Part shown: piece after piece, positions 15,537 to 25,121 of the stretch
How positions within the stretch are numbered: the first letter of the stretch is position 1
How the letters are laid out: the number at the start of each line of letters is the position of its first letter
NCBI GenBank assembly: GCA_964636385.1
Contig: CAZWSC010000104.1
Location: forward strand, 1-51,506
Source: CAZWSC01 sp964636385
GTDB taxonomy: Bacteria; Eisenbacteria; RBG-16-71-46; CAIMUX01
DNA length: 51,506 nucleotides
Direction: 5' to 3'
Translations under genes and position numbers: made by a program
Notes under the pieces: model-generated
Told to the model about the DNA's origin: nothing
Databases searched by the model: none
Seen by the model: only the letters and a program-made list of their open reading frames with translations

Positions 15537-16709
15537 ATGGGAGCCAAGCACCTGATCACCTCCGAGTCAGTGACGAAGGGCCATCCGGACAAGGTCGCCG
15601 ACCAGATCTCGGACGCCATTCTGGATGCCATGCTGGCGCAGGACAGGGACTGCCACGTGGCATGCGAGACGCTTGTCACAACCGGTCTGGTCGTGGTCGC
15701 AGGGGAGATCACCACGAAGGCGTACGTGGACATTCCCAGCGTGGTGCGCCGGACCGTGCGGGGCATCGGTTATGACGACCCGAAGTATGGATTCGACGGC
15801 GAATCCTGCGCGGTCATCACTTCGATAGATGAGCAGTCCCCCGATATCGACCAGGGGGTGAAGGACCGCAGGCGGGGCAGCGAGGACGAGCAGGGAGCGG
15901 GCGATCAGGGGATCATGTTCGGGTACGCCACCGGCGAGACCGGCGAGTTCATGCCGCTCCCGATGGTCCTGGCCCGCAACATGACCGCGCGGATGAGCAG
16001 TGCGAGGGAGTCCGGCGGGATCCCCTGGATGGGGCCGGACGGGAAGAGCCAGGTGACGGTGGAGTACGAGGGAGAGAAGGCCGTGCGGGTTCACACGGTC
16101 GTCTGCTCCGCCCAGCACAGCGATTCGGTCGACATCGAGACGGTGCGCCGCGACCTTCGGGAGAAGATTGTCCTGCCCTGCATTCCCTCTGAGCTCGCCG
16201 TGGTGGAGCCGATCCTTCATCTGAACAGGACGGGTCGCTTCGTGAAGGGCGGCCCTGTTGCGGACTGCGGTGTGACAGGCCGCAAGATCATAGTCGACAC
16301 ATACGGCGGTGTAGCCAGGCACGGCGGCGGTGCCTTCTCGGGGAAGGATCCATCCAAGGTGGATCGTTCCGCCACCTATGCGGCACGCTGGGTTGCCAAA
16401 AACGTCGTGGCAGCCGGGCTGGCGGGCCGGTGCGAGGTTCACCTGGCCTACTGCATCGGCCACCCCGATCCGGTGTCGATCCGGTGCGAGACCTTCGGTA
16501 CGGGCGCGATCCCCGATTCGGAGATCGAGGCGGCGGTACAGGAGGTCTTCGGCGTGTCGCTTCGGCCCGGGCGGATCATAAGCCGCCTGGATCTCCTGAG
16601 GCCGATCTACGAGAAGACCGCGGCCAACGGGCATTTCGGACTGGATGATCCCGACTACACCTGGGAACGGCTCGACATGGTCGACGAGCTGCGACGGTTC
16701 GCGAAGTAG
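15537..16709 (+). CDS. metK: S-adenosylmethionine synthetase
   Basis: Forms SAM from ATP and methionine. 390 residues with GHPDK (15-19) in the ATP-binding N-domain, GAGDQGIMFGYA, and the glycine-rich GGGAFSGKDPSKVDRS. AGGAG lies 6 bases before ATG 15537. It is followed after 80 bases by ahcY, placing SAM synthesis and by-product recycling together. Confidence 0.97.
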   Translation: MGAKHLITSESVTKGHPDKVADQISDAILDAMLAQDRDCHVACETLVTTGLVVVAGEITTKAYVDIPSVVRRTVRGIGYDDPKYGFDGESCAVITSIDEQSPDIDQGVKDRRRGSEDEQGAGDQGIMFGYATGETGEFMPLPMVLARNMTARMSSARESGGIPWMGPDGKSQVTVEYEGEKAVRVHTVVCSAQHSDSVDIETVRRDLREKIVLPCIPSELAVVEPILHLNRTGRFVKGGPVADCGVTGRKIIVDTYGGVARHGGGAFSGKDPSKVDRSATYAARWVAKNVVAAGLAGRCEVHLAYCIGHPDPVSIRCETFGTGAIPDSEIEAAVQEVFGVSLRPGRIISRLDLLRPIYEKTAANGHFGLDDPDYTWERLDMVDELRRFAK

Positions 16710-16789
16710 ACCCCTGAACCGGGGATCGACCTGGTCCGTGAGCCCCGGCGATCTGCCGGGTGGACCCTGTGACTGAAGAAAGGATGGTC

Positions 16790-18043
16790 ATGGATTACGA
16801 CATCAAGGATCCGGGCCTGGCGGATGCCGGCCGAGACAAGGTGGAGTGGGCGGACCGGAGCATGCCTGTTCTGGCCATGATACGGGAGAGATTCTCGAAG
16901 GAGCAGCCGCTGAAGGGGCTGACTCTGTCGGCCTGTCTGCACGTGACTGCCGAGACGGCCAACCTGGCGCGTACCCTGAAGGCCGGCGGGGCGAGGGTGC
17001 TCCTTTGCGCCTCGAATCCCCTCTCCACGCAGGACGACACGGCCGCCGCCCTTGTGAAGCACTATGGGGTCGAGGTCTTCGCGATCAACAACGAGGACAA
17101 TGAGACCTATTACCGGCACATCTCGCAGGTGCTGGACGGCAGACCGCATCTGACCATGGACGACGGGGCCGACCTGGTCGGCATCCTGCACTCACAGCGC
17201 ACCGAACTGCTGGAAAACGTGATCGGCGGCACCGAGGAGACCACCACCGGTGTGATCCGTCTGCGCAGCATGGAGCAGAACGGAGTGCTGCACTACCCGA
17301 TCGTCGCCGTCAACGATGCCGACACGAAGCATCTCTTCGACAACCGCTACGGCACCGGCCAGTCGACCCTGGACGGAATTCTGCGGTCGACCAACCTGCT
17401 GATGGCCGGCTCGACCTTCGTCGTCATAGGGTACGGCTACTGCGGCAGGGGCATCGCCTCCAGGGCCGACGGCCTCGGCGCCAAGGTGATCGTTACCGAA
17501 GTCAACCCGGTCCGCGCCCTCGAGGCGGCGATGGACGGATACCGGGTAATGACGATGGAGGAGGCCGCTCCCCTGGGGGATTGCTTCGTCAGCGTCACCG
17601 GCAACATCCATGTCATCCGCCCCGAGCACTTCGCCCTGATGAAGGACGGCGCGATCGTGGCGAACTCCGGGCACTTCAACGTTGAGATCGACATCCCCGG
17701 TCTTCGCAGGATGTCCATCTCCTCAAGGCGTGCCAGGCCGATGGTCGAGGAGTTCAGGATGGAAAACGGCAGGAGGGTTTTTCTCCTGGCCGACGGGCGC
17801 CTCATCAACCTGAGCGCCGCCGAGGGGCACCCGGCCGCGGTCATGGACATGTCGTTCGCGAACCAGGCGCTCTGCTCGGAGTACATGGCCGGGCGGCCGT
17901 CTCTCGAGCAGAAGGTCTACCCCGTGCCGCCGGAGATCGACTACGAGATAGCGCGGATCAAACTGCAGACCATGGGAGTGACGATGGATACCCTCACCGG
18001 GGAACAGGTGAGGTACCTGGCCTCGTGGGACCAGGGGACCTGA
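16790..18043 (+). CDS. ahcY: Adenosylhomocysteinase (SAH hydrolase)
   Basis: NAD-dependent hydrolysis of S-adenosylhomocysteine to homocysteine and adenosine. 417 residues, the shorter form lacking the ~40-residue insert of many bacterial enzymes. Motifs: SACLHVTAETANL, CASNPLSTQDDTAA, the dinucleotide fold VVIGYGYCGRGIA, SVTGN, NSGHFNVEID and the C-terminal 'DMSFANQAL'. ATG 16790 chosen because GAAAGGA lies about 6 bases upstream; ATG 16784 and GTG 16760 are in-frame alternatives. The 80-base gap behind metK has short GC hairpins but no recognisable SAH riboswitch. Confidence 0.96.
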   Translation: MDYDIKDPGLADAGRDKVEWADRSMPVLAMIRERFSKEQPLKGLTLSACLHVTAETANLARTLKAGGARVLLCASNPLSTQDDTAAALVKHYGVEVFAINNEDNETYYRHISQVLDGRPHLTMDDGADLVGILHSQRTELLENVIGGTEETTTGVIRLRSMEQNGVLHYPIVAVNDADTKHLFDNRYGTGQSTLDGILRSTNLLMAGSTFVVIGYGYCGRGIASRADGLGAKVIVTEVNPVRALEAAMDGYRVMTMEEAAPLGDCFVSVTGNIHVIRPEHFALMKDGAIVANSGHFNVEIDIPGLRRMSISSRRARPMVEEFRMENGRRVFLLADGRLINLSAAEGHPAAVMDMSFANQALCSEYMAGRPSLEQKVYPVPPEIDYEIARIKLQTMGVTMDTLTGEQVRYLASWDQGT

Positions 18044-18082
18044 TCCCAGGCCCCCCACTGCCGAACCCGAAGGAGCGGACCC

Positions 18083-20461
18083 ATGCGCGATGCGACGACA
18101 CCGCACAGACGGATTCTGCTCGGGATCCTGCTCCTTCTCGTCAGCCTTCTGACGCTTGCTTCCGTGCTGTCCTCGCCGCCGTGGCCCGGGGCCGGGCCTC
18201 TGGCAGGGCTTCCTGTCGATGCCTGCGGGGAGGTCGGGCTTCTCATCAGCAGGAGTCTCTATGCCAGGGTCGGAATCCCTCTGGCCACATGGGGAGGGCT
18301 GGTGGCATTCACCCTGGCATTCCGCTGTCTGCTCAGGCGCCCGCGCAGCCCGTGGGTCTTCTTCCTCTGGAGCCTGCCGGTCATGCTTCTGGCTGCCCTG
18401 CTCGGATCGCGTCTTCAGCCTGATCCGCGCTGGGGAGAACTTGCCGCGGGTCTTGCGGACTACCTGGGATCGCCTGCTCTTCTCGGGCCGCTGGGCTCGA
18501 ACCTGGTTCTTGCCGGGCTTCTGATATTGCTGCTGGCCGTAGGTGCGTTGCGCTGGATTCCGTACAGCGTTCCGCGTGCTGTCATGGAATGGGCTGTGTC
18601 GGTGGTCTCGCGGCTCAGGGAGCTGGCGCCGAAGGTGCCGGTGTCGGGCGGCCGGAGGAGGGCCGATGTCGGCGGAACCGCCGGTGGGAAGGGGCGCCGG
18701 GCTGGGAGGAAGAGGCACACTCCTTCGGAACCGGCCTCCATGCATCCGGTGATTGCCGCCCGTTGCGGGGATGCTGATCCAGGGATCTTCCCTCCTTCGG
18801 AAGGCGACAGGGAGGCGGAGCCTGCCATGGCGGCGACGGGCTCCGGCAATGCTCCCGCTTCCGGGTCCTCATCATCCGGATCTCCGGCTTCATCCCTCAG
18901 TTCCTTCTTTCCGTCCCGGGGAGGGAGTTCGTCGGAGAGCGATCCGGAACCCGGGGCGGGGTCACACCGACCCTTGGCCTCTGCAGGGGGCGCCGCTCCG
19001 AAGAGCCGGACGGAATGTGGTGTGTACATGCTCCCGCCGCACGACCTGCTGGAAGAGGGTGAACGTCCGGAGCAGGTGGACAGGGAGGAACTCCTTGGCA
19101 CAAGCAGCCGCCTTGTCCAGACCCTGAAAGACTTCGGAATCAACGGCAGGGTCGGGCAGATTCACCCCGGGCCTGTGATCACGCAGTTCGAGTACGAGCC
19201 GGCTGCGGGAGTGCGCGTTGCGCAGATCGTGAGCAGGGTGGAGGATCTCGCGCTCGCGCTGAGGGCGCAGAGGATCCGCCTTGTGGCCCCGATTCCGGGA
19301 AAGGGTGCTGTCGGAGTCGAAGTACCCAATCGGTTGGCATCGATCATCCGCCTTCGTCCGCTTCTTGAAGAGCTGGAGTCATCGGGACTGGCCGGGGAGC
19401 TGCCGATGGTGTTCGGCCTGGACGTGCGCGGGCGGCCGATGTCGGCGCGTCTCGAGCTGATGCCCCATCTCCTCGTGGCAGGAACCACCGGTTCCGGCAA
19501 GAGCGTCTTCATCAACTGCATTCTCCTCTCGCTTCTCCTGAGGAAGACCCCCGAGGAGATGCGCCTGCTGCTGATTGACCCGAAGATGCTGGAGCTGACC
19601 CCCTATGACGAGATTCCGCACCTGGTCTGTCCTGTAGTCACGGAGGCCCGGGTGGCCGCGCGCATGCTCGGCTGGGCCGTAGGAGAGATGGAGAGGCGGT
19701 ACAGGCGCCTGGCTGCGATCGGGGTGCGCAACCTCGAAGGCTATCGAAAGCGGGCCGGCACCTCCCAGGGGAAGGCGGAGGGTCTCGAGCCGATGCCCCA
19801 CATCATCATCGTGGTGGACGAGCTCGCCGACCTGATGCTGACACTCGCCAACGAGATCGAGGGGCCGATCGCCAGGCTGGCCCAGATGGCACGGGCGGTG
19901 GGAATCCACCTGGTCCTGGCAACCCAGCGTCCGTCCGTTGATGTGATCACCGGCGTCATAAAGGCGAACTTCCCGGCGCGGATCGCCTTCCAGGTCGCCT
20001 CCAAGGTCGACAGCCGCACGATACTGGATGCGAACGGCGCGGAGTCGCTTCTCGGACGCGGGGACATGCTCTACCTCCCGCCGGGCAAGGCGCAGGCCCT
20101 GCGCGTACACGGCGCCTTCGTCTCGGAGGTGGAAACCGAAGCCGTGGTCCGCTTCCTGCGCACCCAGCCTCCTGCGCCCGAGCTGGTCCGGCCGGAAGAG
20201 GTCTCGGGGGACGGGATCAACGGGAGCATGATGGACGACATGTTCCCTGATGCGCTGAGGCTGGTTGTGGTGCAGCAGCAGGCTTCGGTCTCCTTCCTTC
20301 AGAGGCGTCTCAAGGTCGGATACTCCAGGGCGGGAAGGCTGATGGACCTGCTGGAGCAGGCAGGCGCCGTCGGCCAGCAGGATGGCAGCAAGACCAGGCA
20401 GGTGCTGGCGGATGAGAGCTTCCTGGAAAGATGGTTGAACGGGGAGCAGTCGGATGGGTGA
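18083..20461 (+). CDS. ftsK: FtsK/SpoIIIE-family DNA translocase
   Basis: Division-septum DNA pump that clears and orients chromosome termini. 792 residues: about four membrane segments within 10-165; a low-complexity Ser/Pro/Gly linker (about 180-310); alpha/beta motor with Walker A GTTGSGKS (467-474), Walker B VVDELADLML and ATQRPSVDVITGVIKANFP; and a C-terminal winged-helix gamma domain (VSFLQRRLKVGYSRAGRLM), which in relatives reads KOPS-type DNA sites. AAGGAG precedes ATG 18083. Overlaps lolA by 8 bases. The ftsK-lolA pairing is common in proteobacteria. Confidence 0.96.
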   Translation: MRDATTPHRRILLGILLLLVSLLTLASVLSSPPWPGAGPLAGLPVDACGEVGLLISRSLYARVGIPLATWGGLVAFTLAFRCLLRRPRSPWVFFLWSLPVMLLAALLGSRLQPDPRWGELAAGLADYLGSPALLGPLGSNLVLAGLLILLLAVGALRWIPYSVPRAVMEWAVSVVSRLRELAPKVPVSGGRRRADVGGTAGGKGRRAGRKRHTPSEPASMHPVIAARCGDADPGIFPPSEGDREAEPAMAATGSGNAPASGSSSSGSPASSLSSFFPSRGGSSSESDPEPGAGSHRPLASAGGAAPKSRTECGVYMLPPHDLLEEGERPEQVDREELLGTSSRLVQTLKDFGINGRVGQIHPGPVITQFEYEPAAGVRVAQIVSRVEDLALALRAQRIRLVAPIPGKGAVGVEVPNRLASIIRLRPLLEELESSGLAGELPMVFGLDVRGRPMSARLELMPHLLVAGTTGSGKSVFINCILLSLLLRKTPEEMRLLLIDPKMLELTPYDEIPHLVCPVVTEARVAARMLGWAVGEMERRYRRLAAIGVRNLEGYRKRAGTSQGKAEGLEPMPHIIIVVDELADLMLTLANEIEGPIARLAQMARAVGIHLVLATQRPSVDVITGVIKANFPARIAFQVASKVDSRTILDANGAESLLGRGDMLYLPPGKAQALRVHGAFVSEVETEAVVRFLRTQPPAPELVRPEEVSGDGINGSMMDDMFPDALRLVVVQQQASVSFLQRRLKVGYSRAGRLMDLLEQAGAVGQQDGSKTRQVLADESFLERWLNGEQSDG

Positions 20462-21164
20462 GATTCGGGAATCCTTGACGATCCCGGGGGCGGGCCTGCC
20501 TGCTTCAGTCATACTCATCTGGATCGCATCTCTTGCGGCGCTTCCGGCGCCCGCAGCGGAAGGGCCTGATGACTCCGCGGCCAGCGAAGGCCGGAAGCTC
20601 CTTGACCGACTCGCCGGGGTCTACCTGGAGCTGGAGACCCTCCGGATCGACTTCATGCAGACACAGGACTGGGTCGGCATGGAGGATATCCCTCCGTGGA
20701 GGGGCAGCCTCTTTCTGATGCGGCCCGACAGGTTCAGGATCGAGTACGAAGAGCCGGCCGGGCATCTTCAGGTGGGGGACGGTGAGCGCGTATGGACCTA
20801 TGTTCCGGAGAATGCGGAGGTGCTGGTCACACGGGTGTCGGACTCCGGCGGCACAGGTGGCGATCTGCTGAGGTGGATCCTGGAAACGGGAAAGCCCGAT
20901 CCGGAAGCGCCTGGGACGACAGTCCGTTCCCGGCCCGCGCTGATCCTGACCCTGCGGCCTGCGGAAGGCCTGGGGATCGAGATGGTGCGGATCTGGGTTG
21001 AGCCTGACGGGCCGGGTATTCTGCAGTACGAGATGCTTGACAGCTCCGGCAACCGCAATCTCTACCGAGTCGTCTCACTGAAACCCAATGAACCGATCGA
21101 CCCGTCCCTCTTCCGGTTCCAGGCACCGAAGGGCGTGCCCGTAGTCGAACTCGGTTCACCGTGA
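20454..21164 (+). CDS. lolA: Outer-membrane lipoprotein carrier LolA
   Basis: Periplasmic chaperone moving lipoproteins from LolCDE to the outer membrane. 236 residues: hydrophobic N-terminal signal segment ending near ALPAPAAEG, then the LolA beta-cup with 'LETLRIDFMQTQ', 'WRGSLFLMRPDRFRIEYEEP' and 'VGDGERVWTYVPE'. Starts inside the end of ftsK. Its presence fits the several predicted lipoproteins in the window (LptC, BamD, the haem lipoprotein). Confidence 0.9.
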   Translation: MGEIRESLTIPGAGLPASVILIWIASLAALPAPAAEGPDDSAASEGRKLLDRLAGVYLELETLRIDFMQTQDWVGMEDIPPWRGSLFLMRPDRFRIEYEEPAGHLQVGDGERVWTYVPENAEVLVTRVSDSGGTGGDLLRWILETGKPDPEAPGTTVRSRPALILTLRPAEGLGIEMVRIWVEPDGPGILQYEMLDSSGNRNLYRVVSLKPNEPIDPSLFRFQAPKGVPVVELGSP

Positions 21165-22627
21165 AACGAAGCAGACACAGCAGCGCCGCCCGCTCAGGCG
21201 GCTGTGCCGGCGGGGAATCGCGCTCCCCGGAGAGGGACGGCGGACGGGCCTGGAGGGTGAGCGTTGTCACCCTCGGCTGTCCGAAGAACCTGGTCGATTC
21301 GGAAGTGATGGTCGGCACCCTGCACTCGGCCGGGTTCGAGATCGTCCGGGATCCGGAGGCTGCGGACCTGATCCTTGTCAACACCTGCGCCTTCATCACC
21401 GAGGCGCAGCAGGAGTCTGTGGACGCCATTCTGGATGCGGTGACTGCCAGGGGCAGCGGCCGCGGGAAGGTGCTGCTGGTTGCCGGATGCCTGCCGCAGC
21501 GGCATGGGCTGTCACTCCTGGAGGAACTGCCCGAGATCGACTACCTTCTGGGTCCGGGGGCGGTGGGCAGGGTGGTGGAGGTTGCGGAGGGGCTTCTCGC
21601 CGGGGATCTGGAGCGTGGCGGAATCCTGAACGGTCTGGACAGGCTTGACTATGACTGGTCGGTGCGTGTCCTTTCCGGCTACAGGCACACTGCATATCTG
21701 AAGGTGAGCGAGGGGTGCGGCAACAACTGCACCTACTGCGTGATCCCCAGGCTGCGGGGAGCGCAGCGGAGCCGACCCCTGGAGGACCTGGAGGCCGAGG
21801 CCGGGCGCCTTGCCGCGGATGGCGTGGTCGAGCTGAGTCTGATAGGCCAGGACACCACGGCGTACGGGGCGGATCTGTACGGCAGACCCTCCCTGGACCG
21901 GTTGCTCCGCCTGTTGGACGATATCGATGGACTGCACTGGATCAGGCTTCTGTACACTGATCCCCGGAGCTGGAGGCGCGAGATGCTGGACGCATTGGCA
22001 GGGTGCCGCCGCGTCGCGCCGTACGTGGACATGCCGGTACAGCACGCATCCGACTCCATCCTCCGCAGGATGGGCCGTGGCATGTCATGGAAAGCGACCC
22101 GTGGTCTTCTGGAGGAGCTCAGGAACGCTCGTCCCGGGATGTCTGTCAGAACCACGGTCATGACAGGCTTTCCCGGCGAGACCGACGATGACTTCCGGCA
22201 ACTGCTCGATGCTGTCGCTGAATATGAGTTTGACCATCTCGGGGTGTTCGCCTATAGCGGGGAGGACGGAACGGCCGCGGCGTCCATGGACAACCAGGTG
22301 CCGCCCGAGATCGGGGAGGAGCGCCGGGACCGGGTTCTGTCGGTGCAGCAGGAGATTTCGCTCACCCGAAACCGGCGGCGGATAGGCGGGTTGCTGGAGA
22401 TGATCGTCGATTCAATCGATACCGACAGGGGGATCCTTGCGGGCCGGTGGTCCGGTCAGGCCCTCGATATCGATGGGGTCGTCTACGCGGCCCTGGACTG
22501 GGAGAACCGTGGAGCGGCTTTGAAGCCCGGGCCAACGGTCAGACCGGGCGCCTTCCTGCCGCTTCGGGTGCGCGGGGCAGGTTCTTATGACCTTGTGGGT
22601 TCGATCGAGGAGGAGCACAGCTCTTGA
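21161..22627 (+). CDS. rimO: Ribosomal protein S12 methylthiotransferase
   Basis: Radical-SAM enzyme adding a methylthio group to the conserved Asp of ribosomal protein S12. 488 residues: an extra basic ~30-residue N-terminus, then the UPF0004 domain with TLGCPKNLVDSEVM (Cys 40; this wording distinguishes RimO from MiaB), NTCAFI and AGCLPQR; the radical-SAM CX3CX2C as CGNNCTYC; and a C-terminal TRAM domain. GTG start in a GTGA overlap with lolA. Stop overlaps the TTG of the next gene. Confidence 0.96.
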   Translation: MKRSRHSSAARSGGCAGGESRSPERDGGRAWRVSVVTLGCPKNLVDSEVMVGTLHSAGFEIVRDPEAADLILVNTCAFITEAQQESVDAILDAVTARGSGRGKVLLVAGCLPQRHGLSLLEELPEIDYLLGPGAVGRVVEVAEGLLAGDLERGGILNGLDRLDYDWSVRVLSGYRHTAYLKVSEGCGNNCTYCVIPRLRGAQRSRPLEDLEAEAGRLAADGVVELSLIGQDTTAYGADLYGRPSLDRLLRLLDDIDGLHWIRLLYTDPRSWRREMLDALAGCRRVAPYVDMPVQHASDSILRRMGRGMSWKATRGLLEELRNARPGMSVRTTVMTGFPGETDDDFRQLLDAVAEYEFDHLGVFAYSGEDGTAAASMDNQVPPEIGEERRDRVLSVQQEISLTRNRRRIGGLLEMIVDSIDTDRGILAGRWSGQALDIDGVVYAALDWENRGAALKPGPTVRPGAFLPLRVRGAGSYDLVGSIEEEHSS

Positions 22628-23637
22628 ATACCAAAACGCAGTTCGACGGGAGACGACTCATTCTCCCCGCCCTGATGGGAGCCGTCATGCTTGCGGCGGT
22701 CTTCCAGTATCCGGTGCGGGCGGCTGAACCCGGTTTCCTCAGCAATCTCGGTCTCCTGGATCGGCTCACCAGAAGTGCGGTGGCAGCCGCGGCGGATTCG
22801 CTGAGGCTCCCTCCGGGAGAGCCCGTATCGATTCTCTCGCAGACCTGGCACGAGGCAAACTGGTTCGTCGGAAACAAGATGGCCGAAGAACTCACCCGCC
22901 GGGGACACCCGGTCAGGGTTCTGGAATGGTCGAGGGAAGGCGATACGCCCCCGAGGCCGAAACGGGCGGTGCAGGGAGAGAGACAGCCCGCGGGAGAAGC
23001 ACCAGGGGGCCGGGAAGGCGCGGCGCCGGACGGACCGGATCTGCCCGATGATCTGAACGGCGGGGATGCGCAGGCCTTCGCCGACTCGGTGCAGGCGTAT
23101 GCAGATTCCGTTGCAGCTGCTTCATTCGACCCATTGTGGGGGGAGATGATCGACGACGAGGGGCAGGACCCGCCTACTCCGGCAGCACCCGAGCCGCCCA
23201 GGAGAGAACCGCCGCGCCGCGAAGGTGTCGATCCGCCTGCGCAGTCTGACGCCGCCTGGACCGGCCTGGATGACGGTGCACCGCTCCTGCCGGATGGACA
23301 TGTTGTCGACCTCCGCATCGTGGAGTTCGGAGTCCAGTATTCCGACGTGGGGCGGCGGTTCCTGTTCGGGCCGCTGCAGTTCACGAGGGTCGGGGGGATC
23401 TTCCTCCAGGCTTCCCACATTCGGGGTCCGGAGGGCACGATTCGAAGGATGACGAATGCCGAGAGGCATCACGTGGACCGCCTGTCCGGCTCGGACAGAC
23501 ACCTGGCTGAAGGGGCGAGTTATCCCTTCTCGCAGCCGGAACTGCAGGCGCCCAGCCTGGGACGGTATGTGGAGCCGGCGGTGGTGGTGTCGATCGTGAC
23601 GAGCCTGATCTACCTGTTCTACGCCAACCAGAATTGA
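22624..23637 (+). CDS. Unknown exported/envelope protein
   Basis: I do not recognise the family. 337 residues, TTG start forming a TTGA overlap with rimO. Visible parts: an N-terminal signal-like hydrophobic stretch (about 12-33); a folded region ~45-100 (VSILSQTWHEANWFVGNKM, then TRRGHPVRVLEW); a long Pro/Glu/Arg/Asp-rich disordered section (about 105-215); a second folded region ~220-290 (VDLRIVEFGVQYSDVG); and a C-terminal membrane segment ending YLFYANQN. Position between rimO and bamD suggests an envelope role. The first folded part faintly recalls FlgO/CsgG-like periplasmic domains, but that is only an impression. Confidence 0.7.
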   Translation: MNTKTQFDGRRLILPALMGAVMLAAVFQYPVRAAEPGFLSNLGLLDRLTRSAVAAAADSLRLPPGEPVSILSQTWHEANWFVGNKMAEELTRRGHPVRVLEWSREGDTPPRPKRAVQGERQPAGEAPGGREGAAPDGPDLPDDLNGGDAQAFADSVQAYADSVAAASFDPLWGEMIDDEGQDPPTPAAPEPPRREPPRREGVDPPAQSDAAWTGLDDGAPLLPDGHVVDLRIVEFGVQYSDVGRRFLFGPLQFTRVGGIFLQASHIRGPEGTIRRMTNAERHHVDRLSGSDRHLAEGASYPFSQPELQAPSLGRYVEPAVVVSIVTSLIYLFYANQN

Positions 23638-23681
23638 GGCCGGCTGTGTTCTTCTCTACCTGCAGATCCTGTACAGGGAAT

Positions 23682-24509
23682 GTGAGGCATCCGGATGCCG
23701 CGTCTCTTCCGCCGGGGTTGCCCCTGGCGCTGTTCGCTCTGAATACGGTCCTCCTGTTCCTCGCCGGCTGTGCTGCTTCGATTCCGGGCGCCGGTCTGGG
23801 GCCGGAGGCGGACTTCGAGAGAGGCAGGCAGTTGTACGAGGAGAGACGCTTTCACAGGGCGGTGGAGGTCCTGGAGTCCTTCCGTTACGATCACCCCGGC
23901 AGCGACAGGGTAGATGATGCCCTGTTCTACCTGGCCAAGTCCCATCAGGGGCTGGGCGAGAATCTTCTCGCCAGGGAGGAGTTCAGAAGGCTTCTCCGCG
24001 ACTTTCCACACACCAGGTATCGTGAGGAGGCGGTATTCGAGCTCGCGATGAGCTGGCTGGCTGACATGAGGAACCCCGGGCTGGATCCGGAGCCTACACT
24101 TGGTGCGATGGATGCCTTCCACGCCTACCTCAGGCAGTATCCGGACGGCAGGTTCGTCGAAGAGGCGTCGAGGCACGAGGAGGCCTGCCGCGACCGTCTT
24201 GCCGTCAAGGCTTTCGACAACGGGAGGACCTATGTGAGGTTGAGGCGGCCAGAGGCGGCCGTCATCTACTTCGAGAAGTCCCTGGAGGTCCACCCGGAGT
24301 CATCCAGGGCTGGAGCGGCCCTTTATGGGCTTGGTCAGGCGCATGAAGCGCTGGAAGACAGTGCTGCCGCGGTCGCCGCATATCGCCGTCTGATCGAGTA
24401 TGCCGACGAGGGCCGGATCGAGGCCGATCCCAGCCTGGCTGCCCTGAAGTCGCGGGCCCTCCGCGGGCTGGAGCGAATGGACCCGCCCCAGGGCGGGGAG
24501 GGATCCTGA
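23682..24509 (+). CDS. bamD: BamD-like outer-membrane assembly lipoprotein (TPR)
   Basis: Likely BamD/YfiO of the BAM complex that inserts outer-membrane barrels. From GTG 23682 it has 275 residues: a hydrophobic signal with lipobox LAGC, then tetratricopeptide-like repeats (FERGRQLYEERRFHRAVEVL, YLAKSHQGLGENLLAREEF, 'FPHTRYREEAVF') in the typical BamD arrangement. A TTG at 23634 overlapping the previous stop by TTGA would give a 16-residue longer leader; I prefer 23682 because AGGGA precedes it and the signal peptide is then of normal length. A general TPR lipoprotein is the alternative. Confidence 0.82.
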   Translation: MRHPDAASLPPGLPLALFALNTVLLFLAGCAASIPGAGLGPEADFERGRQLYEERRFHRAVEVLESFRYDHPGSDRVDDALFYLAKSHQGLGENLLAREEFRRLLRDFPHTRYREEAVFELAMSWLADMRNPGLDPEPTLGAMDAFHAYLRQYPDGRFVEEASRHEEACRDRLAVKAFDNGRTYVRLRRPEAAVIYFEKSLEVHPESSRAGAALYGLGQAHEALEDSAAAVAAYRRLIEYADEGRIEADPSLAALKSRALRGLERMDPPQGGEGS

Positions 24510-25121
24510 GTGCGTCTCGGGGTTCTCGGCGGAACCTTCGATCCTGTGCATATCGGGCACCTTATTCTGGCCGAGCAGGCGCGGGATGCCCTCGGGCTGG
24601 ACAAGGTGCTCCTGATACCCGCATGCAGGCCGCCGCACAAACCGGGTGTTCCGGTCAGCCCGTACGGGATCCGGCTCCGCCTTGTCCGTCTTGCCGTGAA
24701 GGGAGTCCCCGGGCTGGTGGCCAGTGATCTGGAGAAGGATCCGTCCCATCCCTCATACTCCGTTGACACGCTTCGCGTGCTCAGCAAACGTCATCCGGAC
24801 CTTGAAGGCCTGTGGCTGCTTCTCGGAGAGGATGCCATGGCCGAGTTGGAGACCTGGAAGGAACCTGGGGAGATTCTGCGCCTGGCGCGTCTGGCCGTGT
24901 ACGCACGACCTGGCTGTCGGCTCCGTCCCCCAGGCTCGCTTCCGCAGGAGGAGCTCCAACTGGACAGGATCGATGGACCCCGGATCGCTCTTTCCTCCAG
25001 CGAGCTCCGGCAAAGACTGGCATCCGGCAGGAGTGTCCGCTTCCTCGTGCCGGAGCCTGTTCGGGCGTGCATCGAACGCGAAGGATACTACCGCCCCAAC
25101 CAGTCCGGTGCCTGCGTGTGA
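24510..25121 (+). CDS. nadD: Nicotinate-nucleotide adenylyltransferase
   Basis: Adenylates nicotinic acid mononucleotide in NAD synthesis. 203 residues with the nucleotidyltransferase signature GGTFDPVHIGH (7-17), 'PACRPPHKPG' for substrate binding, and the C-terminal LSSSELRQRL (the ISSTxIR motif). GTG starts on the base after the bamD stop. It closes this tightly packed run; the next gene, polA, is 233 bases away. Confidence 0.94.
   Translation: MRLGVLGGTFDPVHIGHLILAEQARDALGLDKVLLIPACRPPHKPGVPVSPYGIRLRLVRLAVKGVPGLVASDLEKDPSHPSYSVDTLRVLSKRHPDLEGLWLLLGEDAMAELETWKEPGEILRLARLAVYARPGCRLRPPGSLPQEELQLDRIDGPRIALSSSELRQRLASGRSVRFLVPEPVRACIEREGYYRPNQSGACV

Noticed and set aside
16710..16789. Possible SAH riboswitch between metK and ahcY
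   Set aside because: Only short GC hairpins (CCCGGC/GCCGGG); I cannot find the conserved SAH-aptamer core, and the genes are likely co-transcribed.
22840..22880. Sigma-54 -24/-12 promoter-like sequence
   Set aside because: It lies inside the coding region of the unknown envelope protein, and the spacing of the GG and GC elements is not convincing.
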